From Acinetobacter venetianus RAG-1 = CIP 110063 (GTDB lineage: Bacteria > Pseudomonadota > Gammaproteobacteria > Pseudomonadales > Moraxellaceae): DNA of 64,000 bases. The translations under genes and the position numbers were made by a program. The stretch covers positions 1,441,359-1,505,358 of the forward strand of contig NZ_KB849558.1 in assembly GCF_000368585.1 (NCBI RefSeq), given 5' to 3'. The stretch's first letter is position 1. Each line of letters starts with the position of its first letter. Positions 48,992 through 57,109 of this stretch are shown piece after piece. The notes under the pieces were generated by a model. The model was not told the DNA's origin and did no database searches. It was given only the letters and a program-made list of their open reading frames with translations.

Positions 48992-49576
48992 CTAGCGATG
49001 TTCAGGGTAAATAATATCATTAATCTCATATCCAAGGGATTTGGCATAATTTAGATATTCATGAATCACTTCTTTTTTCGGGTTTGGTGTTCGTGAAAGC
49101 ACCCATAAATATTTGCGCTTAGGCTCTCCGACTAATACTGTCTGATAATCTGCATCAAGTTTTAAAATCCAGTAATCACCTCGCCCAACAGGAATCCAAC
49201 GAACACCTTCAGGTAGAAAACTTACGCTTAATTTAGTATTAAAAGGTGCATTCACGACAAATGCTTCGCCAAGACTTTGCTGAAGATTTCCATCAACGTC
49301 ATAGCATTTATTATCAACAACAATATTGCCATTTTCATTTACGGTATAAGTTGCTGAAACGTTATACGCACACTTACGTTCGAAATACATCGGCTTGCGA
49401 GCGACTTCATACCAAACACCCAAATACTTGTCTAATTCTACTTTTTCAACGGTTGCTAAGGGCTTCGCTTGAGCATAAGAGATTGTTGCTACAGCCAATC
49501 CAGTTAAAACAGCTCCACCCACTGCAATTTTTGCTAAACGCCAACTCGCTTTCGGGAAATTTTTAATAAAGGGCAT
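48992..49576 (-). CDS. Bacterial lipocalin (Blc-like), soluble periplasmic form
   Basis: A 194-residue lipocalin. The signal region (about 12-38, ending SYAQA) is not followed by a lipobox cysteine, so the protein looks secreted to the periplasm rather than lipidated like E. coli Blc. The first lipocalin motif is LDKYLGVWYEVARKP (GxW, about 49-63). The third is LVGEPKRKYLWVLSRTP. A single eight-stranded barrel domain fills the rest. Bacterial lipocalins bind fatty acids or lysophospholipids. Its role here is unproven. Confidence 0.9.
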   Translation of the reverse strand: MPFIKNFPKASWRLAKIAVGGAVLTGLAVATISYAQAKPLATVEKVELDKYLGVWYEVARKPMYFERKCAYNVSATYTVNENGNIVVDNKCYDVDGNLQQSLGEAFVVNAPFNTKLSVSFLPEGVRWIPVGRGDYWILKLDADYQTVLVGEPKRKYLWVLSRTPNPKKEVIHEYLNYAKSLGYEINDIIYPEHR

Positions 49577-49696
49577 CAGAAATCCTCAAAGCAGAAATTT
49601 GTTATAAATAGTCATATACTTAACTTAGAAACATAGCCTAATTTATAAACAAAAACTGTTGCGATATGTATCACTTTTAAGGATTTCTCAGCTTAT

Positions 49697-51721
49697 TCAA
49701 GATTGCAACATATGTGCTTTCAACCGCACGATTTCATCACGAAGTCGTGCTGCTTGCTCAAATTGTAGCTCTTTCGATGCTTTCAACATTTCCTTTTCCA
49801 ACTTAGCAATATGTTTTGCAAATAACTTTGGATCAGAAAGTAAATGCTGTTCATCTGCACTGATTGACTGAGCTTGCTCAAGCACTTTTTCATCGATTTC
49901 ATCATCGGTCAGCACTTCGCCCGTATCAATTTCTTTAATTGTTTGGCGAACGGCACTGCGCGGTATAATTCCATGAAGTTCATTAAATTCAATTTGTTTA
50001 TTACGGCGGCGCTCAGTCTCATCCATCGCTTTACGCATAGAGTCTGTAATGCGATCAGCATATAAAATGGCCTTACCTTTCACATTACGCGCAGCACGAC
50101 CAATGGTTTGAATCAATGACCGCTCAGAACGCAAGAAACCTTCTTTATCTGCATCCAAGATTGCGACCAAAGAGACTTCTGGCATGTCCAAACCTTCACG
50201 CAGTAAGTTAATCCCCACTAAAACATCATGTATACCAGTACGTAGCTCATGAATAATTTTGACTCGCTCTACCGTATCAATATCGGAATGTAAATAAGCG
50301 ACCTTAACCCCATACTCTTTGAGATATGATGTTAAATCCTCAGCCATTCGCTTAGTCAACGTCGTCACCAGAACACGTTCATTCAACTGCTTACGAATAT
50401 TAATTTCTGATAACACATCATCGACTTGGGTCAGTACAGGTCTTACTTCAATTTCAGGATCAATCAATCCCGTTGGACGAACCACCTGCTCTACCACCTG
50501 CTCTGACTTTTCCAACTCATATTGCGCAGGTGTTGCACTAACAAATACGGTTGTTGGAACAATACGCTCCCACTCTTCAAACTTCATTGGACGATTATCC
50601 AATGCACTTGGTAAGCGAAATCCATAATTCACCAAATTTTCTTTACGTGAGCGGTCACCTTTGTACATCGCCCCAATTTGAGGAACGGTTACATGCGATT
50701 CATCAATAATCAACAATGCATCTTCAGGAATATAATCAAATAAGGTTGGTGGTGCTTCACCAGCCGAACGCCCTGATAAATGACGTGAATAGTTTTCAAT
50801 GCCATTGGTATAACCCAACTGCTGCATCATTTCTAAGTCATAACGAGTACGTTGCTCAATACGCTGTGCTTCGAGCAATTTATCATTGTCTTTAAAAAAC
50901 TTAAGCTGATCTTTGAGTTCGTCTTTAATGGTATCAATCGCACGAGTCAAATGGTCTTTCGGCGTGACATAGTGACTTTTCGGATAAATCGTTACACGCG
51001 GAACTTTTCTTACTAATTTACCCGTCAATGGATCAAACCAGCGAATTGAATCAACTTCGTCATCAAATAACTCAACGCGAATGGCATCCTTATCCGATTC
51101 TGCTGGGAAAATATCAATAATTTCACCACGGATACGGTATGTACCACGTAAAAACTCAAGTTCATTACGCGTATATTGCATTTCAACGAGACGACGAATG
51201 ATCTCATCTCGGCTGACTCGATCGCCTTGTACAATATGCAACAGCATTTGCATATAGGCATTTGGATCACCCAAACCATAAATCGCTGAAACTGATGCAA
51301 CGATGATGGCATCTCGACGCTCTAACAACGCACGCGTTGCAGAAAGTCGCATCTGATCAATGTGATCATTAATCGCTGAGTCTTTTTCAATGAAGGTATC
51401 TGAAGAAGGCACATAGGCTTCGGGTTGATAATAGTCGTAATAACTAACGAAATACTCAACTGCATTGTTCGGGAAAAATGCTTTAAATTCACCATAGAGT
51501 TGTGCAGCTAATGTTTTATTGTGCGCCATGATAATGGTTGGTCGCTGCGTCTGAGCAATCACATTTGCCATGGTGTAGGTCTTCCCCGACCCCGTTACCC
51601 CAAGTAGCAACTGATTACGAAAACCTTGGTCAATTCCTTTGACTAATTTTTCAATTGCCTGTGGTTGATCACCCGCAGGTTGGTAATTTGTCACTAAATC
51701 GAAAGGTTGATTTTCGCTCAC
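49697..51721 (-). CDS. uvrB: Excinuclease ABC subunit B (UvrB)
   Basis: A 674-residue damage-verifying helicase of nucleotide excision repair. It uses a GTG start. Walker A is [13 protein letters not shown] (about 40-52). The beta-hairpin with the tyrosines follows ([14 protein letters not shown]). Walker B is [10 protein letters not shown]. The C-terminal helicase motifs are [24 protein letters not shown], in parts, and TIGRAARN. The UVR domain that binds UvrC is at about 635-670 ([23 protein letters not shown]). Not in an operon with other repair genes. Confidence 0.98.
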   Translation of the reverse strand: MSENQPFDLVTNYQPAGDQPQAIEKLVKGIDQGFRNQLLLGVTGSGKTYTMANVIAQTQRPTIIMAHNKTLAAQLYGEFKAFFPNNAVEYFVSYYDYYQPEAYVPSSDTFIEKDSAINDHIDQMRLSATRALLERRDAIIVASVSAIYGLGDPNAYMQMLLHIVQGDRVSRDEIIRRLVEMQYTRNELEFLRGTYRIRGEIIDIFPAESDKDAIRVELFDDEVDSIRWFDPLTGKLVRKVPRVTIYPKSHYVTPKDHLTRAIDTIKDELKDQLKFFKDNDKLLEAQRIEQRTRYDLEMMQQLGYTNGIENYSRHLSGRSAGEAPPTLFDYIPEDALLIIDESHVTVPQIGAMYKGDRSRKENLVNYGFRLPSALDNRPMKFEEWERIVPTTVFVSATPAQYELEKSEQVVEQVVRPTGLIDPEIEVRPVLTQVDDVLSEINIRKQLNERVLVTTLTKRMAEDLTSYLKEYGVKVAYLHSDIDTVERVKIIHELRTGIHDVLVGINLLREGLDMPEVSLVAILDADKEGFLRSERSLIQTIGRAARNVKGKAILYADRITDSMRKAMDETERRRNKQIEFNELHGIIPRSAVRQTIKEIDTGEVLTDDEIDEKVLEQAQSISADEQHLLSDPKLFAKHIAKLEKEMLKASKELQFEQAARLRDEIVRLKAHMLQS

Positions 51722-51806
51722 AAGTACACTCTTTGATAAAATTTAAACGATAGTTTAGCAAATCAATTTGGGCGAATTGATACTTTTCAAGATTAGTTTC
51801 ATTTAA

Positions 51807-52499
51807 TTAATACGGTAACAGCTGCCCATCCCAATTTAAAAGCTTTCCATTTTGATGTGCTGTTAAATTCTGCATAATTGTTATCAATCGTTCTGCTGTT
51901 TGTTCAGCACTATACAGTTTTTCTGGTGAAATATTGCGCTGAAATGGCTTGGATAATGCTGAATCAGTCGTTCCAGGATGAACGCTTGCAACAATAATGT
52001 TAGATGATTTACGTGACCATTCAATACTTAAATTTTTAATAAACATATTTAATGCTGTTTTGGTCATTCGATAACTGTACCACCCACCTAAGGCGTTATC
52101 TTCAATACTTCCAACTTTGGCTGATAATGATAGCCATTTTAAATCGTAGTTTTTGCTCAGAATAGGTGCTAAGGCTTGCGCTAGATGAACATGTGTCATA
52201 ACGTTTTGTGATAATGACTTATAAACCCATTCATCATAAATTTGGTTTAGGCTCTTTTCAGGCATATAACTATTTTCATGTAAAACACCAGCACAACAAT
52301 AAACCTCTGTAGGTTGAATATGACTTAAAAACTCCTGAATCAATTTGATTTGACTTGATTCAGATAGGTCAACCTGTAAATCACAATCCCTTAGACGTTG
52401 TCGGCTAATACAAAATATCTTCTTCTGACCCTGCTTATTTAACAACTCAAAAAGTGCTCGGCCTATTCCACCTGAAGCACCTGCGATAACAATACTCAT
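51807..52499 (-). CDS. Short-chain dehydrogenase/reductase family protein
   Basis: A 230-residue Rossmann-fold oxidoreductase. The nucleotide-binding motif is GASGGIGRA (7-15). The conserved CAGVL replaces the usual NAG. The catalytic Ser/Tyr/Lys set is LSAKVGS and YSYRMTK (about 148-154), followed by VASVHPGTTDS. The sequence resembles CsgA/YciK-type SDR proteins, often of unknown substrate. It is a cytoplasmic single-gene unit with no pathway context here. Confidence 0.88.
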   Translation of the reverse strand: MSIVIAGASGGIGRALFELLNKQGQKKIFCISRQRLRDCDLQVDLSESSQIKLIQEFLSHIQPTEVYCCAGVLHENSYMPEKSLNQIYDEWVYKSLSQNVMTHVHLAQALAPILSKNYDLKWLSLSAKVGSIEDNALGGWYSYRMTKTALNMFIKNLSIEWSRKSSNIIVASVHPGTTDSALSKPFQRNISPEKLYSAEQTAERLITIMQNLTAHQNGKLLNWDGQLLPY

Positions 52500-52722
52500 A
52501 TGCGTCGACTATGTATTCACCACTTGAAAGTTTGAGCTTAAACAACAAGATGTGAATTCCACGTTAGCTATATTTACGCTCTATAATACGAGTAATTTTT
52601 CAAGCTAAAACTATGCTTAACAAATTGAAATTATTAACATAACAATTAAATATTTTTTTACTTGACCCTAATACTAATCAATAGCAACATGAGTAGAACG
52701 ATAATCTAAAATATGAATCCGA

Positions 52723-53517
52723 ATGACTTACCAATACCATGATGAAACCATAGTAACGGAACTCCCTGAAGATACGGTCTTTGTTTTTGGCAGTAATCTT
52801 GCCGGCATACACGACAGTGGTGCTGCGCGTGTTGCTGCACAGCATTTTGCTGCGGTGAAAGGTGTAGGTCGTGGTTGGGCTGGACAAAGTTTTGCGATTC
52901 CAACACTCAATGAACACATCCAGCAAATGCCTCTCTCGCAAATTGAGCATTATGTGGATGATTTTAAAATCTATGCAAAAAACCACCCAAAAATGAAATA
53001 CTTTTTGACAGCTTTAGGGTGCGGTATTGCAGGCTATAAAGTTTCAGAAATCGCCCCATTATTTAAAGGCATTCACAGCAATGTGATCTTCCCAGAATCA
53101 TTCCGTCCCTATATCGAAGAAGATGCCGTTTCCCAATTTCCAAATCTAACAGCAGCAACAGTACATGCATTTATTAATGATGAGGTTATTTTTTACTTCA
53201 ATCATGGTTATGAATCATTTGAAGAAGCATTAAACCAAACTCAATTATCTACAGCCGAAAAAGCCATTGCTCTAATTGTATTAAATGAGGAGCTTTATCC
53301 GCGTGATCGTTATGGTCGGGGTAGAGAGCATGAGATCAAGGATATTCTAGGTAAATTGAATGGTAAGATTTTCAATTTCCAGAGCAATTCTGAAGGTGCA
53401 ATGATTTTTGTGGGCGTGATTATTGCCTTGATGGAACTCTATGACATTGATGAATATGATTTTATTAAACTTTGGCGTGGTGAACTAGAAATACAACATC
53501 CTCTAAATCGTCATTAG
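52723..53517 (+). CDS. Macro-domain-like protein of the A1S_2505 type with C-terminal extension
   Basis: A 264-residue protein. The first 130 residues carry the motif order VFVFGSNLAGIHDSGAARVAAQ, GRGWAGQSFAIPT, LTALGCGIAGYKVSEIAPLF. This is the signature of a phage-associated family that I recall under the Acinetobacter locus name A1S_2505 and that resembles macro-domain ADP-ribose binders. A second part (about 135-264), with TAEKAIALIVLNEELYPRDR and a long C-terminal helix, is unfamiliar. No phage genes adjoin it. Function is unknown; ADP-ribose or nucleotide binding is the best guess. Confidence 0.75.
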   Translation: MTYQYHDETIVTELPEDTVFVFGSNLAGIHDSGAARVAAQHFAAVKGVGRGWAGQSFAIPTLNEHIQQMPLSQIEHYVDDFKIYAKNHPKMKYFLTALGCGIAGYKVSEIAPLFKGIHSNVIFPESFRPYIEEDAVSQFPNLTAATVHAFINDEVIFYFNHGYESFEEALNQTQLSTAEKAIALIVLNEELYPRDRYGRGREHEIKDILGKLNGKIFNFQSNSEGAMIFVGVIIALMELYDIDEYDFIKLWRGELEIQHPLNRH

Positions 53518-53521
53518 TAAT

Positions 53522-53553
53522 AAAAAAGCCAATCTTATCGATTGGCTTTTTTT
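53522..53553. terminator. Bidirectional terminator, 52723 gene / 53555 gene
   Basis: AAAAAAGCCAATC / GATTGGCTTTTTTT stem between convergent genes. Confidence 0.88.
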
Positions 53554-53554
53554 A

Positions 53555-53734
53555 TTAGCGTTTACCCATAGAACGGCGTGTCCCACGAGGTGGCATCCAC
53601 GTACGATCCGCATATTGTTCAGGTTTTGGACGAACCTGATTATGCGTTGCATCATCATCGTCATTTTGCGCAGATGGCATCGGGAATGGTAATTTCACCA
53701 AAGCTTTCTTTGCTTTAGGATTTTCAGTGCTCAT
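53555..53734 (-). CDS. Small basic hypothetical protein (59 aa)
   Basis: The frame is open back to 54001, but that part overlaps the divergent aminotransferase gene. The natural start is ATG at 53734, giving 59 residues. The protein is proline- and charge-rich, with a short acidic run of four Asp in the centre, a MPPRGTRRSMGKR basic end and no cysteines or hydrophobic segments. It is probably intrinsically disordered. I do not recognise it. Its terminator and good start context suggest it is real. Confidence 0.65.
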   Translation of the reverse strand: MSTENPKAKKALVKLPFPMPSAQNDDDDATHNQVRPKPEQYADRTWMPPRGTRRSMGKR

Positions 53735-53933
53735 TGAAATTCTCACGAAATCTAAATTTCTAGCAGCTATTGTAATAGATTTTTGCTGTATTGATAAAAA
53801 TAAAAAATGTAAAAAACACCGCTGTGTATTTGGTAACTTTTTATTCAAACACGGTAAGTTTCGACCACTTTTAAGTCTATTTAAGCTAAGATAGCTTGCT
53901 TTTATTTTTAATCCCATAAGAAGGAATAATGCC

Positions 53934-55166
53934 GTGGACGTACGTCTCTCTGATCGTGTCAATGCCATCAAACCGTCCCCTACACTTGCAGTAACAAACA
54001 AAGCTGCTGAGCTTAAAGCTGCTGGTAAGAACGTGATTGGTTTAGGTGCAGGCGAACCAGACTTTGATACCCCTCAACACATCAAAGATGCTGCAATTGA
54101 AGCGATTAATAATGGCTTTACAAAATACACAGCTGTAGACGGCACTCCAAGCTTAAAAAAAGCAATTATTGCGAAACTCAAACGCGATAACAATTTAGAC
54201 TACCAAGCAAATCAAATTTTGGTTTCTTGTGGTGGTAAACAAAGTTTCTTTAACTTAGCACTTGCTTTGTTAAATAAAGGTGACGAAGTCATTATCCCTG
54301 CTCCATTCTGGGTAAGCTATCCAGATATGGTGATTATTGCTGAAGGTACACCAGTAATCGTGAAATGTGGCGAAGAACAACGCTTCAAAATCACACCAGA
54401 ACAATTAGAAGCGGCAATCACACCTAACACACGTTTGGTGGTATTAAACAGCCCCTCTAACCCAACAGGCATGATCTATACCAAAGCTGAATTAGAAGCT
54501 TTGGCAGAAGTCTTGCGTCGTCACCCTCAAGTTTTTGTTGCTTCTGATGACATGTATGAACCAATTCGTTGGGAAGATGAGTTCTACAACATTGCAACCG
54601 TTGCACCTGATTTATATGACCGTACCATCGTTCTCAATGGTGTCTCTAAAGCATATGCAATGACAGGCTGGCGTATCGGTTATGCTGCTGGTCCTGCAAA
54701 AATCATTGGTGCAATGAAAAAAATCCAATCGCAATCAACTTCAAACCCGACTTCAATTTCACAAGTCGCTGCTGAAGCTGCATTGAATGGTCCGCAAGAT
54801 GTATTACAACCAATGATCGAAGCATTCAAACGTCGTCACGATTTAGTGGTAAATGGCTTAAATGAAATCAATGGTATTTCTTGCTTACCAGCTGACGGTG
54901 CTTTTTACGCATACGCAAACATTCGTCCGCTTATTCGTGCAAAAGGTTTAAAATCTTGCACAGAGTTTTCTGAATGGTTACTTGAAGAAACAGGCGTTGC
55001 TGTTGTTCCTGGTGATGCGTTTGGTTTAGGTGGATTTATGCGTATTTCTTATGCAACTGCTGACGAAGTTTTAGTGGAGGCTTTAGCGCGTATCAAAAAA
55101 GCTGCTGATTCCATTGAAGGTGTTGATGCTGCAATTGCATCAATCGAAGCAGAAAAAACAGCTTAA
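53934..55166 (+). CDS. aspC: PLP-dependent aspartate-type aminotransferase (class I)
   Basis: A 410-residue fold-type I aminotransferase with a GTG start after AAGGA. Substrate-binding residues lie in GLGAGEPDFDTPQHI. PLP-contact residues are VLNSPSNPTGMIYT (about 170-183) and VASDDMYEP. The Schiff-base lysine is in NGVSKAYAMTGWRIGYAAGP (about 240). It probably converts aspartate and 2-oxoglutarate to oxaloacetate and glutamate. The aspC name follows database habit. Close relatives also use prephenate or aromatic acids, so specificity is uncertain. Confidence 0.9.
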   Translation: MDVRLSDRVNAIKPSPTLAVTNKAAELKAAGKNVIGLGAGEPDFDTPQHIKDAAIEAINNGFTKYTAVDGTPSLKKAIIAKLKRDNNLDYQANQILVSCGGKQSFFNLALALLNKGDEVIIPAPFWVSYPDMVIIAEGTPVIVKCGEEQRFKITPEQLEAAITPNTRLVVLNSPSNPTGMIYTKAELEALAEVLRRHPQVFVASDDMYEPIRWEDEFYNIATVAPDLYDRTIVLNGVSKAYAMTGWRIGYAAGPAKIIGAMKKIQSQSTSNPTSISQVAAEAALNGPQDVLQPMIEAFKRRHDLVVNGLNEINGISCLPADGAFYAYANIRPLIRAKGLKSCTEFSEWLLEETGVAVVPGDAFGLGGFMRISYATADEVLVEALARIKKAADSIEGVDAAIASIEAEKTA

Positions 55167-55180
55167 CACCTAAAAAGATG

Positions 55181-55210
55181 TAAAAAGCCTGTTTCGACAG
55201 GCTTTTTTAT
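55181..55210. terminator. Bidirectional terminator after aminotransferase
   Basis: AAAAAGCCTGT / ACAGGCTTTTTT stem with a TTCG loop. Confidence 0.88.
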
Positions 55211-55212
55211 TA

Positions 55213-55638
55213 TTAAGAAAGACGCTGCGGACGAGATAAACTTAAGTAATGACAATAAAAGGGAAAACTTTCATTCAAACTTATTTTTTGAATCTTTTGC
55301 TCTAGTACATTCCACGCATAAGCGTGCGCTTGTTTGAAAAGTCCTTGCTTCTCAAATGCAAATAAGAATAAAGCATTTTCCCTATTCTCTAAGTTTTTAT
55401 TTGATAATAAATTTCGAGATTTTTCGAGAATTTGTAATTGATGTTCAGTCCACTTATCACCAAACCAAAGCTGTAATAAATCACCTAAATACAGTCGCTC
55501 ATCACTGAAAGCAGCGAAATGTATATTGGCATTTTCAACAGATTGATAATATTGTGTAGGATTTTGAATGATATCTAAATAATTTTCTTGATAATAAGAA
55601 AGATTTGAAAAGATAGATTGAATACTGAGAATAGTCAT
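55213..55638 (-). CDS. Conserved hypothetical protein (141 aa)
   Basis: A soluble helix-rich protein with no signal peptide or membrane segment. It contains IFSNLSYYQENYLDIIQNP, LGDLLQLWFGDKWTEHQLQ and LFAFEKQGLFKQAHAYAWN, resembling helical repeats such as TPR. I cannot assign a family. ATG at 55638 is preceded by a perfect GGAGG ribosome-binding site, which decides the start over the 17-codon longer frame. It lies alone between the aminotransferase and the tRNA cluster. Confidence 0.72.
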   Translation of the reverse strand: MTILSIQSIFSNLSYYQENYLDIIQNPTQYYQSVENANIHFAAFSDERLYLGDLLQLWFGDKWTEHQLQILEKSRNLLSNKNLENRENALFLFAFEKQGLFKQAHAYAWNVLEQKIQKISLNESFPFYCHYLSLSRPQRLS

Positions 55639-55833
55639 TTTGACCTCCGATTTAGCCATTTTAGTGCTGGCAAGTAGGGTTAAATCCACACTGCTTAGAT
55701 AGATATCTAAACGCTTTCTAACTCGAATCTAGCAATAGCATTTCCAAAGTTCAAGTTATTTTTTAAATTTCAAGCTAATTGTGCAAATAAAAACCATACG
55801 ATATAAAAATGAAGAAAACATGACACTTTTAAC

Positions 55834-55861
55834 TTGACCGATTTCAAAAGCCCCCTATAAT
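55834..55861 (+). promoter_or_regulatory. Promoter of first tRNA-Asn
   Basis: TTGACC (55834-55839) and TATAAT (55856-55861) with a 16-base spacer, 11 bases before the tRNA. Confidence 0.88.
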
Positions 55862-55872
55862 GGCATTCAGAT

Positions 55873-55948
55873 TCTCCCATAGCTCAGTCGGTAGAGCGAC
55901 GGACTGTTAATCCGCAGGTCCCTGGTTCGAGCCCAGGTGGGAGAGCCA
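55873..55948 (+). tRNA. tRNA-Asn (anticodon GTT), copy 1
   Basis: A 76-base gene with encoded CCA. The acceptor stem TCTCCCA / TGGGAGA pairs fully, the anticodon loop CTGTTAA gives GTT, and the T-arm contains GTTCGAGCC. Confidence 0.97.
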
Positions 55949-55955
55949 AAATTCT

Positions 55956-55987
55956 AAAAGCCCTTATCATTGATAAGGGCTTTTTTA
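55956..55987 (+). terminator. Terminator after tRNA-Asn copy 1
   Basis: AAAAGCCCTTATCA / TGATAAGGGCTTTT stem with a T run, making copy 1 its own transcription unit. Confidence 0.85.
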
Positions 55988-56077
55988 ATGCTCAATTATT
56001 TTAATTTTAAGAAATGTCTGCAAATGATGATAAAAAGTACAATTAAATCAATATTTAATTTTTTTCTCATGAATGAC

Positions 56078-56106
56078 TTGACCATCCCCCACTACATGCA
56101 TAGAAT
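56078..56106 (+). promoter_or_regulatory. Promoter of tRNA-Asn copies 2 and 3
   Basis: TTGACC (56078-56083) and TAGAAT (56101-56106) separated by 17 bases, 12 bases before copy 2. Confidence 0.75.
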
Positions 56107-56118
56107 GCATATCCAGAT

Positions 56119-56194
56119 TCTCCCATAGCTCAGTCGGTAGAGCGACGGACTGTTAATCCGCAGGTCCCTGGTTCGAGCCCAGGTTGGAGAGCCA
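56119..56194 (+). tRNA. tRNA-Asn (anticodon GTT), copy 2 with acceptor-stem mismatch
   Basis: Identical to copies 1 and 3 over 76 bases except for one base: the 3' acceptor strand reads TTGGAGA instead of TGGGAGA. Position 67 is T opposite C6, so one acceptor pair is a C-U mismatch. It may be processed poorly or be partly functional. Confidence 0.9.
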
Positions 56195-56203
56195 ATCTAC
56201 TAT

Positions 56204-56279
56204 TCTCCCATAGCTCAGTCGGTAGAGCGACGGACTGTTAATCCGCAGGTCCCTGGTTCGAGCCCAGGTGGGAGAGCCA
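56204..56279 (+). tRNA. tRNA-Asn (anticodon GTT), copy 3
   Basis: The same 76 bases as copy 1, fully paired. It is nine bases after copy 2 and probably cleaved from a shared transcript. Confidence 0.97.
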
Positions 56280-56285
56280 AGATTC

Positions 56286-56317
56286 TAAAAACCCACTCTT
56301 CATGAGTGGGTTTTTTA
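56286..56317 (+). terminator. Terminator after tRNA-Asn copy 3
   Basis: AAAAACCCACTC / GAGTGGGTTTTTT stem with a TTCAT loop. Confidence 0.85.
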
Positions 56318-56336
56318 TTCACAGCTTAATAAGAAT

Positions 56337-56777
56337 ATGTTTCAATCCAGCCAAATTATTTTCATCCTTATTGGATGTATCAGTACAGCACTTCTTTTAT
56401 ATAGCTGCCTACCCGCTTTCTTTAGAAAACAAAAATTCTTCGCACGACCCGTTATTACCTCATTTGAATCACAAATGTTTCTACGATTACAACAAGCTTT
56501 TCCTAATGATCATGTATTGGCTCAGGTTGCATTTAGCGCACTCATAACAAGTGATCATTATAAGTTAAGAAATAAGTTCAATCGAAAAGTGACTGATTTT
56601 GTGGTGTTAGATAGAGAGATGAAGGTTATTGCGATTGTTGAACTAGATGACCCAAGTCATATAGGTAAAGAGCTAGAAGACCAACAAAGAGATCAAATGC
56701 TAAAAGAAGCAGGTTATTACGTACAACGATATACACAAATTCCATCTGTAAAGCAGCTACAGATGGATATTCGCTGA
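56337..56777 (+). CDS. Membrane-anchored DUF2726 protein
   Basis: A 146-residue protein. One N-terminal transmembrane helix (about 7-28, IIFILIGCISTALLLYSCLP) is followed by a cytoplasmic DUF2726 domain. The core VTDFVVLDREMKVIAIVELDDPSH (read in two parts) resembles the acidic core of PD-(D/E)xK nucleases, where Asp and then Glu-x-Asp/Lys bind a metal. It continues with DQQRDQMLKEAGYYVQRY, another DUF2726 hallmark. Nuclease activity is plausible for this fold but not shown for this protein. It sits directly after the tRNA-Asn cluster. Confidence 0.78.
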   Translation: MFQSSQIIFILIGCISTALLLYSCLPAFFRKQKFFARPVITSFESQMFLRLQQAFPNDHVLAQVAFSALITSDHYKLRNKFNRKVTDFVVLDREMKVIAIVELDDPSHIGKELEDQQRDQMLKEAGYYVQRYTQIPSVKQLQMDIR

Positions 56778-56790
56778 ATTTGGTCTTTCT

Positions 56791-57000
56791 TTATGGCTGA
56801 TTGTCAGCAACTTGCTCAGCATTTTTCTGCTGTTCAAATTTTTTAGCAATTTCGGCATGTTGCTGGTCATATTTACGCTTAGTTTCAGCATCACTTTTTG
56901 CAGCCAGAAATGCCATACCCACAATAAAAATCGGAATGAGTAAACCCAAACTCATTAACAACCAAGGAATACGTCTCTTTTCTGCAGCGTTCTGACTCAT
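56791..57000 (-). CDS. Small single-pass membrane protein (69 aa)
   Basis: A basic N-terminus (AAEKRRI), one transmembrane helix (about 12-32, IPWLLMSLGLLIPIFIVGMA), then a charged helical tail rich in Lys, Gln and Glu that may form a coiled coil. I do not recognise it. Convergent with the DUF2726 gene. Confidence 0.6.
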   Translation of the reverse strand: MSQNAAEKRRIPWLLMSLGLLIPIFIVGMAFLAAKSDAETKRKYDQQHAEIAKKFEQQKNAEQVADNQP

Positions 57001-57048
57001 AAAGGATTCTGTCTCAAATTAGGCCTTAATAGAGTGCAACAATATAAC

Positions 57049-57082
57049 AAAAAAAGAGCCTCTATAAAGAGACTCCTTGCTT
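57049..57082 (-). terminator. Terminator of the lipase-like gene
   Basis: GAGTCTCT / AGAGGCTC stem (one G-T pair) followed by a T run on the minus strand. Confidence 0.7.
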
Positions 57083-57109
57083 AAAATTAAAATCACAGTT
57101 TTTGTCGGT

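Noticed and set aside
52723..53517. Prophage remnant around the A1S_2505-type gene
   Set aside because: Flanking genes (SDR, aminotransferase) are normal chromosomal genes, and no integrase, structural or lysis gene is present.
53735..54001. Upstream extension of the 59-residue minus-strand gene
   Set aside because: It overlaps the start of the divergent aminotransferase gene and reads like non-coding promoter DNA. The ATG at 53734 is sufficient.
55873..56279. Direct repeats considered as a possible CRISPR array
   Set aside because: The repeats are complete tRNA-Asn genes with cloverleaf pairing and encoded CCA; spacing is irregular.
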